DNA of 64,000 bases, taken from an uncultured Clostridia bacterium (GTDB lineage: Bacteria; Bacillota; Clostridia; Christensenellales; Borkfalkiaceae). Under the pieces are notes generated by a model. It searched no databases. It was not told the DNA's origin and saw only the letters and a program-made list of their open reading frames with translations. Made by a program: the position numbers and the translations under genes. The stretch lies in assembly GCA_947625025.1 (NCBI GenBank), contig CANQMQ010000001.1, positions 62,001-126,000 on the forward strand. Reading direction: 5' to 3'. Below, piece by piece: positions 51,490-60,384 of this stretch; within the stretch, counting starts at the first letter, position 1, and each line of letters starts with the position of its first letter.

Positions 51490-53079
51490 TTATTTTAAGC
51501 TGTATACGGCTTCGCGCACGATGGGAAGCCCTGCAACATAGCGGGCGGCAAACTCCTCGAAGCCCGCGACATCGGCGGGATCGGGAGCGATGGTTACGCC
51601 CTCCTGCCCGCGGAATACCTGTTCATCGAGGTAGCGCTCGAGGGATTCCTCCCTGCGCTTCTTGATCCTGTAATTTGCAAGCACCGCCATACCCCAGGCG
51701 CCGCCTTCCCCTGCCGTCTGCATGACGGTGACAGGGGCGTCGATGGCGGCAGCGAGGAAGCTCTGCCCCACGCGCTCCGTCTTGAAGAGGCCGCCGTGGC
51801 CCGTGATGCGGTCGAGCTTGACGCCCTCCTCTTTCAGCATGATATCGCAACCCACTTTCAATGCGCCGAAAGCCGAATAGAGGTGGCAACGCATGAAGTT
51901 TGCAAGGTTGAAGTTGCTATCCGCCTTGCGCACGAAGAGCGGCCTGCCGTGCTCGACGTTGGTGACGTGCTCATTGGAGACATAGTTGTAAGAGAGCAGC
52001 CCTCCGCAATCCTTATCCCCCTTCTCCGCTTCGAAGTAGAGGGTATCGTAGAGCTTCCATTTGGGGATGTCTACGCCGAGGAGCCGAGCGAATTCTCCGA
52101 ACATGTTCACCCAACCGTTGATATCCGAGGTGCAGTTGTTGCAGTGCACCATGCCGACAAGGTCCCCTACGGGCGTCATGACGAGGTCGATCTCGGGATA
52201 GGCGCGGGAGAGCTCCTTCTCGAGCACGATCATCGCGAAGATGGAAGTGCCCGCAGAGACGTTCCCCGTGCGCTTCTTGATGGAATTGGTGGCCACCATG
52301 CCCGTCTCGGCGTCGCCCTCGGGCGGGCAGAGCGGAATGCCGTATTTGAGGTTGCCCGTCGGGTCCAAAAACTTCGCCCCCTCCTCGGTAAGCCGCCCCG
52401 CATCCTCGCCCGCAAGCAGAATTTCAGGCAAAATATCCTGCATACGGAAGGGAACCTTGTCCTTGATAAGTTCATTGAACTTTTGGAGCATGACGGGATT
52501 GTACTGCTTGGTGACGGGGTCTACGGGGAACATACCCGAGGCCTCCCCGATGCCGATCACCTTCCTGCCCGTCAGCATCCAATGGACGTAGCCCTCAAGC
52601 GTCGTCTGGAAGGTAATATTTTTTACGTGTTCTTCGCCGTCGAGAATGGCCTGATAGAGGTGGGCAACAGACCAACGCGCGGGGATGTGGTAGCCGAAGA
52701 GCTCTGTGAGCCTGTCCCCCGCGTACGCCGCCGTGTTGTTTCTCCAGGTGCGGAAGGGCACGAGAAGGTTGTTGTGCTTATCAAAGACCATATACCCGTG
52801 CATCATCGCGGAGACGCCGAGCGACCCCACCGTCGTGAGCTGTACGCCATACTTCTCCTTCACTTCGCGCACGAGGTCTGCATAGCAACCCTGAAGGCCT
52901 TCGCGGATGTCGTCGAGCGAATACGTCCAAATGTTGCCCACGTGGCGGTTTTCCCACGCGAAGCTGCCCGATGCGACGGGCGCATTGTTTTCATCGACGA
53001 GGACGGCTTTGATGCGCGTAGACCCGAATTCGATGCCGAGCGCCGTGCGGCCCTGTTCGATGAGATTTTTGATTTCCAT
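51490..53079 (-). CDS. araB: L-ribulokinase (FGGY family)
   Basis: A 529-residue sugar kinase. [16 protein letters not shown] is the N-terminal phosphate loop, SAMMHGYM and RTWRNNTA are FGGY substrate segments, and [14 protein letters not shown] and [11 protein letters not shown] form the C-terminal ATP site. Placement as first gene before araD and araA supports ribulokinase rather than xylulokinase, though the substrate is inferred. A consensus promoter and an inverted repeat lie upstream. Confidence 0.92.
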   Translation of the reverse strand: MEIKNLIEQGRTALGIEFGSTRIKAVLVDENNAPVASGSFAWENRHVGNIWTYSLDDIREGLQGCYADLVREVKEKYGVQLTTVGSLGVSAMMHGYMVFDKHNNLLVPFRTWRNNTAAYAGDRLTELFGYHIPARWSVAHLYQAILDGEEHVKNITFQTTLEGYVHWMLTGRKVIGIGEASGMFPVDPVTKQYNPVMLQKFNELIKDKVPFRMQDILPEILLAGEDAGRLTEEGAKFLDPTGNLKYGIPLCPPEGDAETGMVATNSIKKRTGNVSAGTSIFAMIVLEKELSRAYPEIDLVMTPVGDLVGMVHCNNCTSDINGWVNMFGEFARLLGVDIPKWKLYDTLYFEAEKGDKDCGGLLSYNYVSNEHVTNVEHGRPLFVRKADSNFNLANFMRCHLYSAFGALKVGCDIMLKEEGVKLDRITGHGGLFKTERVGQSFLAAAIDAPVTVMQTAGEGGAWGMAVLANYRIKKRREESLERYLDEQVFRGQEGVTIAPDPADVAGFEEFAARYVAGLPIVREAVYSLK

Positions 53080-53102
53080 AGTTCCCCCCTATTCGGTTTT
53101 GC

Positions 53103-53114
53103 ACGCAATCGCGT
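53103..53114. promoter_or_regulatory. Candidate operator at the araB start point
   Basis: Inverted repeat ACGC-AATC-GCGT, extended as CACGCAATCGCGTA, centred near the expected transcription start of the ara operon. The position suits a repressor. It does not match the known Bacillus AraR consensus. Confidence 0.45.
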
Positions 53115-53122
53115 ACGTCTAC

Positions 53123-53151
53123 ATTATAGAATAAACGCCGCGAAATTTCAA
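53123..53151 (-). promoter_or_regulatory. ara operon promoter
   Basis: Minus-strand TTGAAA (53146-53151), 17 nt, TATAAT (53123-53128), about 44 nt upstream of the araB ATG. Confidence 0.8.
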
Positions 53152-53188
53152 TAGGAAAGAGAAAAATTTTATGATTTTTTTGCAAGAG

Positions 53189-53217
53189 AAACGGGCACCC
53201 GTTTGGGTGCCCGAACA
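53189..53217 (-). terminator. Terminator of the duplicated-domain membrane protein gene
   Basis: Minus-strand GGGCACCC-AAAC-GGGTGCCC followed by GTTTCTCTT, just after the stop codon and ahead of the ara promoter. Confidence 0.7.
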
Positions 53218-53219
53218 AT

Positions 53220-54128
53220 TTATTTTATGTAATACTGATAGCCGTACGGCATGGGTGCGGGAGCGGGTTCGGGTTCGGGCGGCATGGGGCCGAAGCCGAG
53301 CTGCGCCATCCCCTTCTTATAGCAACGCCTTGCAAGCCTTACCGCGGCCTTGTAGGTATCTTCATCGTGTACGGTGACAAAGACGGGCGTCTCCTCGAGG
53401 CCCTTCACGTTGGAGCAATCCTCAGCGCAATCGACGCCGACGAACGCCGCCTCATCGAGGGTAACGGGAAGGTAGACGCGGCAGTTGTGGTCCTTCAAGG
53501 CAACTTCCGCGCACGGAACGCCGAAGAAGGTGAAGATCTCTCTGCGGCGGGATACGATCTTCGGAAGGTTGAGAATGGCACCGCGGAGGCGCTCATAGAG
53601 CGTCCCTTCCCCGTCGGGAACGGCGGGAGACGGGTCTGCATACGGGAAGATGGAGAGGAAAACTTCGCGGAGAAGGGCCGCCGCACTCCTGAGAGAATCT
53701 TCATCCTCCACTCTCACGCAGAGAGGGGTACGTTCCAAGCCGCGCACGCCGCTGCAATCCTCCGCGTATTCCCAGAGCTCTTCCGCCTCAACGGGAAGAT
53801 AGAGAACGGGCGTATTGCCGCGCATCACGAGTTCGCAAATGAGCTTGCCCTGGCGGGTAAACACTTCCCTTCTGCGGCAATCCATGCCCTCGAAGGAGGA
53901 GAGCTTCGCCACGACACGGCGGTAGTACAAGAGCGCGAGGTCGGGTGCGGGAGGAGCGGGCTCCTCGACGGGTACGAGAGGTTCCACGATTTGCGGCTTC
54001 TTCCTGCTCTTTGCGACGAGGACGGCAATGAGCACGATGAGGAATACGAGCACGACCGCAAGCCCTGCGATGATGAGCCACAGTTTCGTATCGATGCCGC
54101 CCATGGCAGCTGCGTTGAGAAGATTCAT
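53220..54128 (-). CDS. Single-pass membrane protein with two copies of an unknown ~95-residue domain
   Basis: 302 residues: one N-terminal helix (about 15-40), a Pro/Glu linker, then two homologous domains (about 66-157 and 176-271), and a Pro/Tyr-rich tail. The repeats share RRREVFTRQG versus RRREIFTFFG, LYLPV versus VYLPV, and AEDCSGVRGLERTP versus AEDCSNVKGLEETP, the last including a conserved Cys. I do not recognise the domain. ATG 54128 follows a weak AAAAGGCAGG; another in-frame ATG lies at 54173. Confidence 0.78.
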   Translation of the reverse strand: MNLLNAAAMGGIDTKLWLIIAGLAVVLVFLIVLIAVLVAKSRKKPQIVEPLVPVEEPAPPAPDLALLYYRRVVAKLSSFEGMDCRRREVFTRQGKLICELVMRGNTPVLYLPVEAEELWEYAEDCSGVRGLERTPLCVRVEDEDSLRSAAALLREVFLSIFPYADPSPAVPDGEGTLYERLRGAILNLPKIVSRRREIFTFFGVPCAEVALKDHNCRVYLPVTLDEAAFVGVDCAEDCSNVKGLEETPVFVTVHDEDTYKAAVRLARRCYKKGMAQLGFGPMPPEPEPAPAPMPYGYQYYIK

Positions 54129-54190
54129 AAATGACCTGCCTTTTCGGTTTACCTTCCGCATGACCGTAGCCATCGGAATGATACATATAA

Positions 54191-54219
54191 ATTATACTAT
54201 TTATGGCGGCCGATGTCAA
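54191..54219 (-). promoter_or_regulatory. Promoter of the duplicated-domain membrane protein gene
   Basis: Minus-strand TTGACA (54214-54219), 17 nt, TATAAT (54191-54196). Confidence 0.8.
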
Positions 54220-54276
54220 TATGCAGAGGCAAAAAAATGTTACAATTTTATGAAAAAAATTTCAGGAAGTTCTTCC

Positions 54277-55290
54277 TTAAATTCCCCCGCCGCCCTCAGT
54301 CTGCTCCTCAGCGGCCTGCCCTGCCCCTTCCGTTGCGGCTTCGTGCTTTGCGGCTTCGTGCACCACCACCTGCGGGAAAGGAATGCCGATCCCGTTTTCA
54401 TCGAAGAGAACTTTGAGCTCGCGGTTCATATCGCGCTGTACCTGAAAGAAATCCTCTTCCTTGCACTTGGCGCCGAACTGCAGAAGAATGCTCGAATCCC
54501 CTATCTTATTGACGCCGAGGTAATCCACATACCCGATGATGCGGGGCAGGCGGGATCTGAGGAGCTCGCGGTTGTCCTCGAGCACCTTCTCCACGCGGGC
54601 GATATCTTCTTCATAGGAGATGCCCACGTAGACGAGCGGATAGGAATCCTCGCGGCTCTGGTTGATGAATACCTTGATGGTGCTGTTATTGGCGACGCGG
54701 ATGTTTCCGCTGTAATCGATGAGCTTGGTATTGCGGATGCCGATCTCCTGCACGGTGCCCCTCCAACCGTCGATGGTGACGATATCCCCCACCTGTAAGG
54801 TGCCGTCGCACACGATGAATACACCCGCGACGACGTCTGCGATGAGGCTCTGCATGCCGAGGCCGATGATGAGGGTGAGCACCCCCGCCCCTGCGATGAG
54901 GGCGGCGACGTCCACCCCCCATGCGGCGAGCACGGCAATGACGCAAATCACCCAAATGACGACTTTGGAAATGCTGTTTACGAGTTTGCCGATCGTAATT
55001 TTGCGGGGCGTTCCCTTGAAAATGCGGTTGACGACGGTGCTGACGATGTAGACGACGAGCAGGGTGACGAAGAGGACGCCTATGCTCTCGATGAGGCGGG
55101 GCAAAAGCCGCAGGACGGCGTTGACGATGCCGATGCCCGTATCTACCGTCATGCACCAGCCCTGAATGGAGAAGATGTCGTCGTGAAAGACGAAGCCGAC
55201 GACGGTAACGATCGCACAGAAGGCGAGAAGAATGACCCCTATCGTGGATTTTTTTGTCCAAGTAATGGGCTTGATTGGCGTATCGGACAT
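54277..55290 (-). CDS. mscS: Small-conductance mechanosensitive channel (MscS family)
   Basis: A 337-residue channel. Helices are near 15-36, 60-83 and 105-130, then the pore helix GAGVLTLIIGLGMQSLIADVVAG and the beta domain (GDIVTIDGWRGTVQEIGIRNT). A soluble alpha/beta domain follows, with an unusual Glu/Ala/Gly-rich tail ending GGGGI. It opens on membrane tension to release solutes in hypo-osmotic shock. Monocistronic. A weak hairpin with a T-run follows at about 54249-54276. Confidence 0.93.
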   Translation of the reverse strand: MSDTPIKPITWTKKSTIGVILLAFCAIVTVVGFVFHDDIFSIQGWCMTVDTGIGIVNAVLRLLPRLIESIGVLFVTLLVVYIVSTVVNRIFKGTPRKITIGKLVNSISKVVIWVICVIAVLAAWGVDVAALIAGAGVLTLIIGLGMQSLIADVVAGVFIVCDGTLQVGDIVTIDGWRGTVQEIGIRNTKLIDYSGNIRVANNSTIKVFINQSREDSYPLVYVGISYEEDIARVEKVLEDNRELLRSRLPRIIGYVDYLGVNKIGDSSILLQFGAKCKEEDFFQVQRDMNRELKVLFDENGIGIPFPQVVVHEAAKHEAATEGAGQAAEEQTEGGGGI

Positions 55291-55332
55291 GGCGCACTCC
55301 TTGTATAAGAGAATTTTGTTTCTTTCTCACAT

Positions 55333-55361
55333 TATACGCGCGGCCCAAACGGAAGTCAAGC
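55333..55361 (-). promoter_or_regulatory. mscS promoter
   Basis: Minus-strand TTGACT (55356-55361), 17 nt, TATAAT (55333-55338). Confidence 0.78.
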
Positions 55362-55369
55362 GATTTACA

Positions 55370-55395
55370 AACGAAATCCGCCGCAGAGCGGCGGA
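55370..55395 (-). terminator. spoIVA terminator
   Basis: Minus-strand TCCGCCGC-TCT-GCGGCGGA followed by TTTCGTTTG, just past the spoIVA stop. Confidence 0.75.
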
Positions 55396-55400
55396 CCTCC

Positions 55401-56867
55401 TCAGAGCAGGATACAAATGACCCCGCCCTTGCCCTCGTTGACGATGCGGGTGACCGTCTTTCTCATCTTAGTGCGCACCCCGTCCCGCATGGCGCGGTTC
55501 TTGACGGAGAGCTCCTCTCCGAGCATCTCCTTCAGCGTCTTTCCGAACATGTTGGTATCCCAAGCTTTTTCGGGCTCCGATGCCATCTTCTCCCCGAGCG
55601 ATCTCACGAACGCCTCACTCTGCTCCGCGGTGCCCAAGGCGGGGCTGACTTCCCCGCTCACGTCCACCCGGATGATGTGATAGCTCGGGGCGTCGGCATG
55701 CAGGTTTACCCCCACTCTGCCGCTCTTTTTGAGAAGTTTTGGTTCGGCGAGGCTCATTTCGGAGGGGTCGGGAGATACAATACCGTAGCCGTACTCCTGC
55801 GCATCGCGGAATGCCTGCCCCACCCGCTCATAGACCTTCTTTGCCTCCGCAAGGCCTACGACGTACTTCATGAGGGCAAATTCATCGGAGAGGTCTTCCC
55901 CGCACTGCTCCCCGAGCACCTCATAGAAGGCACCCTCGCGGGCCTCCACCGTGCACTTCGCCCTGCCCGTTGCGGCATCGAGGCGCATGGAGACGGGTGG
56001 CGTAAGCCGCTTGCTCTCCGCAAAGAGGGTATCGAAGAGGGCGCAATCGCTCATCTTCTTCACCTTGGGGGCGATTTCACGGATGCCCGCAAGGAGCTCT
56101 GCAATGACGGGCGTATCCGTATCGAGCATACGCATCCATTCGGGGATATCCACATCGATGGAGACGATGGGGAATTCGTATAGAATGCGCTCTAAGATCT
56201 CCGAAATTTGCTTTTTTTCAAGGGTTTCGGCGTTTACCGCCATCACGGGCGCGTGATACTTCTCCTCGAGCGCACCCCGAAGGGGTTCGGCCGATTTGGG
56301 GTCCTTACAGTTGAGGAGAATGACGAAGGGCTTCCCGATCTCGGAGAGCTCACGGCAGGCCTCTTCCTCCGCCCTCTCGTATGCACTGCGGGGAAGGTCT
56401 GCGATACTTCCGTCCGTCGTCATGAGGATGCCGATGGTGGAATGGTCGCGTACGACGCGGCGCGTCCCCTCCTCCGCCGCCTCCTCGAAGGGTACGGGCA
56501 CATCCTTCCACGGCGTTCTGACGAGGCGGGGCGCACCGTCCTCCGAAAAACCCGCGGCGCCCTCTACGGGGAAGCCGACGCAGTCGATGAGGCGGACCCG
56601 TGCAACGGCGTCCTTCACCTTAATCTCCGCCGCCTCTTCGGGCACGAATTTGGGCTCCGTGGTCATGACCGTCTTGCCCGAAGCCGACTGCGGGAGTTCA
56701 TCGATATACCGCTGTCTCTTGCTCCCCTCCACGCCTTCCAAGACGAATTCTTCCATGAATTTCTTGATAAACGTCGATTTTCCCGTACGGACGGGCCCGA
56801 CGACGCCGATGAAGATATCGCCGCCCGTGCGCTGTGCCACGTCCTCGTAAACACCGAAAGTTTCCAT
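55401..56867 (-). CDS. spoIVA: Stage IV sporulation protein A (SpoIVA)
   Basis: A 488-residue ATPase that polymerises on the forespore surface and forms the basement layer of the coat. Walker A is GPVRTGKST at 24-32; DCVGFPVEGA and the LNCKDP segment complete the nucleotide site. The C-terminus ends in GKGGVICILL, the membrane-targeting tail. ATG 56867 follows GGAGG by 6 nt; the TTG 15 nt upstream is rejected. A well-matched sigma-E promoter precedes it. This is firm evidence for endospore formation. Confidence 0.97.
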   Translation of the reverse strand: METFGVYEDVAQRTGGDIFIGVVGPVRTGKSTFIKKFMEEFVLEGVEGSKRQRYIDELPQSASGKTVMTTEPKFVPEEAAEIKVKDAVARVRLIDCVGFPVEGAAGFSEDGAPRLVRTPWKDVPVPFEEAAEEGTRRVVRDHSTIGILMTTDGSIADLPRSAYERAEEEACRELSEIGKPFVILLNCKDPKSAEPLRGALEEKYHAPVMAVNAETLEKKQISEILERILYEFPIVSIDVDIPEWMRMLDTDTPVIAELLAGIREIAPKVKKMSDCALFDTLFAESKRLTPPVSMRLDAATGRAKCTVEAREGAFYEVLGEQCGEDLSDEFALMKYVVGLAEAKKVYERVGQAFRDAQEYGYGIVSPDPSEMSLAEPKLLKKSGRVGVNLHADAPSYHIIRVDVSGEVSPALGTAEQSEAFVRSLGEKMASEPEKAWDTNMFGKTLKEMLGEELSVKNRAMRDGVRTKMRKTVTRIVNEGKGGVICILL

Positions 56868-56897
56868 ACTCGTCCTCCGCAATTTGGTTGCTGAAAT

Positions 56898-56927
56898 ACT
56901 GTATGCCTCATTCGGTGCGGATATGAC
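56898..56927 (-). promoter_or_regulatory. Sigma-E promoter of spoIVA
   Basis: Minus-strand GTCATATC (56920-56927), 14 nt, CATACAGT (56898-56905). It fits the mother-cell sigma-E consensus closely, and spoIVA is a classical sigma-E target. It lies about 31 nt upstream of the ATG. Confidence 0.82.
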
Positions 56928-56950
56928 AACATCAAGAGGAAGGCCGCAAA

Positions 56951-56989
56951 AAGAAGCCGCCCGCGCCTTAAAATGAAGGCGCGGGCGGC
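56951..56989 (-). terminator. Terminator of the hslO-TPR operon
   Basis: A 14-bp perfect GC-rich stem (56956-56969 with 56976-56989), followed on the minus strand by TTCTTTTTG. It isolates spoIVA from the operon upstream. Confidence 0.9.
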
Positions 56990-57027
56990 GGTTTCCAATT
57001 CAATCTCAATCAAATTTTAAGCAAATT

Positions 57028-57861
57028 TCAGGCATCGCTCTTCTTGTTGATGTCGATGGGTTTGGATTGCTCCATCACCTCAAGGAAGTAGGGGTCGTCC
57101 GAGAAGTCGCGCACGCGGTTGTATTCCCCGCCCAATGCCTCGATGGCGTAGCGGAGCTCTTGATACTCGAGGAAGTTGATGTCCTCGCGGTCGATAGTCT
57201 CAAGCAGGGTATCGAGGGCGCGGGCATCGCCGTACGCCGCCAAATAGCTTGCGCGCATGGGCATCTCCTCCCCGCTCTCCTTGAAGGCCCTTATAAGAAC
57301 TTCATACACGGCGTCGTCCCGCTCCTTACAGCGGGAGAGAATTTCGAGCATCTCTTCGGGCCGTACGCCCTTTCTGTAGAGGGCGAGCGCCCTCTCCTTT
57401 GCCGCATCCGCGCCCCCTTTGAGCTGTTCGCAGACGGCCTCGACGACGTTCTCATCCGCGTCTTTTTTCTCCAAGATATCGAAGTACTTGGAGAATCCCT
57501 TCGGGTTGGCGCCCACGAGGTTGACGGCGAGCGTCAGAAGTTCCACGTTCTCGGAGGCGAGCAGGGCCACGAGGCCATCCGGGCAGCCCCGCCTCTCGAG
57601 CTCCCTGCACAGGAAATCGGATACGGGCACCCCCTCTTCCACATGGCGGGCGAGCGTTTCACAGAGCTCTTCATCGCCCATCTCCGCATAGTAGCCCTTC
57701 GGGGTATTGCCTGCACGGGGAATGAAGGTATCCCCGAACTTGCTATAGAGCTTGGGAATGGTGGCTTCCCACTGCTTTTCGGTGTATTTCCCCGCGTTGC
57801 TCTGCATGAGTTCGGCAAGTTTTTCATCGAACATGCCGTCAAAATCAATGAGCTTTTTCAT
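57028..57861 (-). CDS. Unknown helical-repeat-like protein
   Basis: 277 residues, acidic, predicted almost all alpha-helical with short paired helices of HEAT-like rhythm (for example GLVALLASENVELLTLAVNL). No signal peptide or catalytic motif is visible and I do not recognise the family. It follows the TPR gene by 8 nt and is the last gene of the DUF624-methyltransferase-hslO-TPR operon. A strong terminator follows. Confidence 0.72.
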   Translation of the reverse strand: MKKLIDFDGMFDEKLAELMQSNAGKYTEKQWEATIPKLYSKFGDTFIPRAGNTPKGYYAEMGDEELCETLARHVEEGVPVSDFLCRELERRGCPDGLVALLASENVELLTLAVNLVGANPKGFSKYFDILEKKDADENVVEAVCEQLKGGADAAKERALALYRKGVRPEEMLEILSRCKERDDAVYEVLIRAFKESGEEMPMRASYLAAYGDARALDTLLETIDREDINFLEYQELRYAIEALGGEYNRVRDFSDDPYFLEVMEQSKPIDINKKSDA

Positions 57862-57869
57862 CGTAACTC

Positions 57870-59519
57870 CTACATGACGAAGCCGAGAATGATCTCCGCG
57901 ATCGCGGGTTCGGCATCGAATAATTTACAAATTTCCTTGAGCCCTCTCTCACCGCCCTTTAAGCGGGCCTCGCGGTAGATGGCGCTTGCGAGGGCGGCAC
58001 GCTCGCCTAAAAGCTCCCATGCGCCCGCTTCGGAGAGGGCGTAATACAGCTCTTCCCCCGCCATGCAGATCTTGTTGGCGTACTCCTCCCCGAGCAGGGC
58101 ATATTTTGCGTACACATCCGCAAATGCCTGCAAGAATTCCTCTTTTTTACGCCGACCGAGGTCGAGCTCGTGCGTGAAAAATTCCTTATAGAGGTTACAA
58201 ATGACGGTACCGAAGGAATCCTCCGCATTGCGGCAAGTGAGTTCGTGCAGAATGGCAAGTTTTACGATCTCGTTGCCCTCACAGTCGAGAAGCATTTCCC
58301 TGAGCAGGAAATCCGCCTTGAGCTTACACGCAACTTTGGCGGCAAGCATTTGCAGTTTCTCATCCCGCCCCTCCATTTCATCGAAGGCGAGGCGGAAGTT
58401 CTCTGCAAATTCCTCTGCCGTAAAGAAGGGCTTTTCCTCCTCATCGAGCCCCGAGGCCTTCAAGAGGAAGGCGGCAACCGAACGGTACTTCTCCTCGGGC
58501 ATGCGGTAGTAATAGTTGATTTTTACGGCTTCTTCGGAGCGGAAGCGTGCCAAATACCACTTGGCTATCTCTTTGCGGGGGTACAGCGTGGTGAGCGTTT
58601 CGAGGGAGGAGATCGCCTCCTCCGCGTGCCCCGTGCGGTAGGCCGAGACGGCGTGGAACCACAGCACGTTGGAATCATACGGAAGCCTCTTTTTGAGTTC
58701 GCAGAGGGTGCCATACGCATCCTCATCGAGCCCCGTCTCACAGAGGGCGGTCGCCACGCGGTACAAATCATCCGTCGAGGTCACTTTGAGGTCGGCAAGG
58801 CGGGAAGCGACTTTCTTCGCCTCCTCTTCCCGCTCGAGGGCACCGAGCACGGCACAGTAGGTGGTGAGCACCTGCACATTTTCGGGGTACTTCTCGATGA
58901 GCGCCCTGCACTCGTTTGCCGCCCCATCCTCATCGCCGAGCATCAGGGAGCACATCGCGGAGAGCCCTGCGCCCGAGGCGAAGTCCTCACTGTCCTCATC
59001 GATCTCCGAAAACCGCGCCTTGGCTTCCTCCAAATTGCCCGTGCGGAGCAGTTCGAGGCCGTCCGTGAGCGTTTCGGCATCCGAATGCGGCATGCCCTCC
59101 GCATGCACGAGGCGCAGTTTGGGCGGTTCGGGATCCTCGAAGATGCTCTCGTCGAAGTCAAACGGATCGGGATACGATTCGTCCTCGTGGGAGGCACAGT
59201 GGTAGTAAAAGCCCGATTGCAGGGTGTTGCCCATATTCATGAAGGCGACGCCAAGCCCTTCGTATCCCTCCGCGAAGTCCGCCTCGTTGCAGGTATCGAG
59301 GAAGCGGAACCACGCGTCGGCAGCAAGCTGCCACAGCTCGAGCGCCTCATAGATCTCGGCATAGAGGGCGTAGGCATCGGCGAGCGGGCGGTTGCGCTCC
59401 TCCCGCTTGTTGAGTACGGTGAGGGCACCGAAGTAGTCCCCGTCCCCGATGCGCCGCTCCGCTCCGTCCAAGAGGAAGTCGTCGTCAAATTGCAGGCGCG
59501 TGATCTTTTCTTCAGCCAT
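57870..59519 (-). CDS. TPR-repeat protein
   Basis: 549 residues with several tetratricopeptide-like repeats in the N-terminal two thirds (for example ALTVLNKREERNRPLADAYA, and units around EEAKARFSEIDEDSE and HAEEAISSLETLTTLYPRKE), then a helical C-terminal part. Such proteins are scaffolds; the partner is unknown. The frame is open further upstream, but that part is hslO sequence in another frame. ATG 59519 follows GGGAGG and overlaps the hslO end by 8 nt. Confidence 0.82.
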   Translation of the reverse strand: MAEEKITRLQFDDDFLLDGAERRIGDGDYFGALTVLNKREERNRPLADAYALYAEIYEALELWQLAADAWFRFLDTCNEADFAEGYEGLGVAFMNMGNTLQSGFYYHCASHEDESYPDPFDFDESIFEDPEPPKLRLVHAEGMPHSDAETLTDGLELLRTGNLEEAKARFSEIDEDSEDFASGAGLSAMCSLMLGDEDGAANECRALIEKYPENVQVLTTYCAVLGALEREEEAKKVASRLADLKVTSTDDLYRVATALCETGLDEDAYGTLCELKKRLPYDSNVLWFHAVSAYRTGHAEEAISSLETLTTLYPRKEIAKWYLARFRSEEAVKINYYYRMPEEKYRSVAAFLLKASGLDEEEKPFFTAEEFAENFRLAFDEMEGRDEKLQMLAAKVACKLKADFLLREMLLDCEGNEIVKLAILHELTCRNAEDSFGTVICNLYKEFFTHELDLGRRKKEEFLQAFADVYAKYALLGEEYANKICMAGEELYYALSEAGAWELLGERAALASAIYREARLKGGERGLKEICKLFDAEPAIAEIILGFVM

Positions 59520-60384
59520 GCTTCCTCCCAAAGAGGGCGTAGATCTCCTCTGCCCCGAATCGGTACGTCGTATTGCAGACGTGGCAGTGCACGGCGATCT
59601 CCCCCTCTTCTTTGAGTACGGCCTCCGCCTCCTCCATGCCGAGGGAGAGGATGAGGTTTTCCACCTTCTCCCTTGTACAACTGCAGCGGAAGGCAATGCT
59701 TCTCGCCTCGAAGGGGGCATCCGTGAGCATGCGCAGTACCCCCTCCGCACCCCTCTCTTCGATGAGGGTGGATACGGCAAAAAATTGCCCCATTTTGGCT
59801 TCGACCGCGGAAATGGCCTCCTCACTTGCCCCGGGAAGGGGCTGCATGACGACCCCGCCCGCCCCGAGGCAGTGCCCGTCGGGGGCGATCTTGACCCCGA
59901 GCGCAAACGCCGTCGGGCGCTGTTCGCTCGTGAGGAAGTAGGCGGAAAAATCCTCCGCGATCTCGCCCGAAACGAGTTCGGAAGTGCCCACGAAGGGGAT
60001 GCCCTCTCCGTCGTCCCGCACCACCGTAAGCGTTCCCGTATGCCCTACAAATCCGCCCACGTCGAGCTTGCCGTCCCCGCGGGGCGGGAGGTCTGCCTGA
60101 GGGTTTTCCACAAATCCGCGAAGATGGAGGTCGCCATCCCCAGCGGCACAAATTTTGCCGCCCGCTCCGTTTCCGCATACGGTAACGGAGAGCGAGCTTT
60201 CCCCATCCTTGAGCCAACTGCAGAGGTAGGTAGTTGCGGACATGGTACGCCCCAACGCCGCCGCGGCGACGGGCGTAAGCGCATGGCGGCGGATGGCCTC
60301 TTCAACGAGCGCCGTCGTATCGAGAACGGCAAGGGAGACCTCGCCGTCTAATATCAATGTCTTGAGAATTACACTTTGCGGCAT
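59512..60384 (-). CDS. hslO: Redox-regulated chaperone Hsp33
   Basis: A 290-residue holdase that is activated by oxidation. The zinc cysteines are C234, C236, C267 and C270 (CSC ... CHVC), which form disulfides on peroxide stress. The N-terminal core includes LGRTMSATTYLCSWLKDGES and GNGAGGKICAAGD. It overlaps the methyltransferase 3' end by 16 nt. In an anaerobe it would protect proteins during oxygen exposure. Confidence 0.95.
   Translation of the reverse strand: MPQSVILKTLILDGEVSLAVLDTTALVEEAIRRHALTPVAAAALGRTMSATTYLCSWLKDGESSLSVTVCGNGAGGKICAAGDGDLHLRGFVENPQADLPPRGDGKLDVGGFVGHTGTLTVVRDDGEGIPFVGTSELVSGEIAEDFSAYFLTSEQRPTAFALGVKIAPDGHCLGAGGVVMQPLPGASEEAISAVEAKMGQFFAVSTLIEERGAEGVLRMLTDAPFEARSIAFRCSCTREKVENLILSLGMEEAEAVLKEEGEIAVHCHVCNTTYRFGAEEIYALFGRKHG

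Noticed and set aside
54686..55348. Minus-strand 220-codon frame, Arg/His-rich
   Set aside because: Overlaps mscS on the same strand in another frame; the composition is that of an out-of-frame reading.
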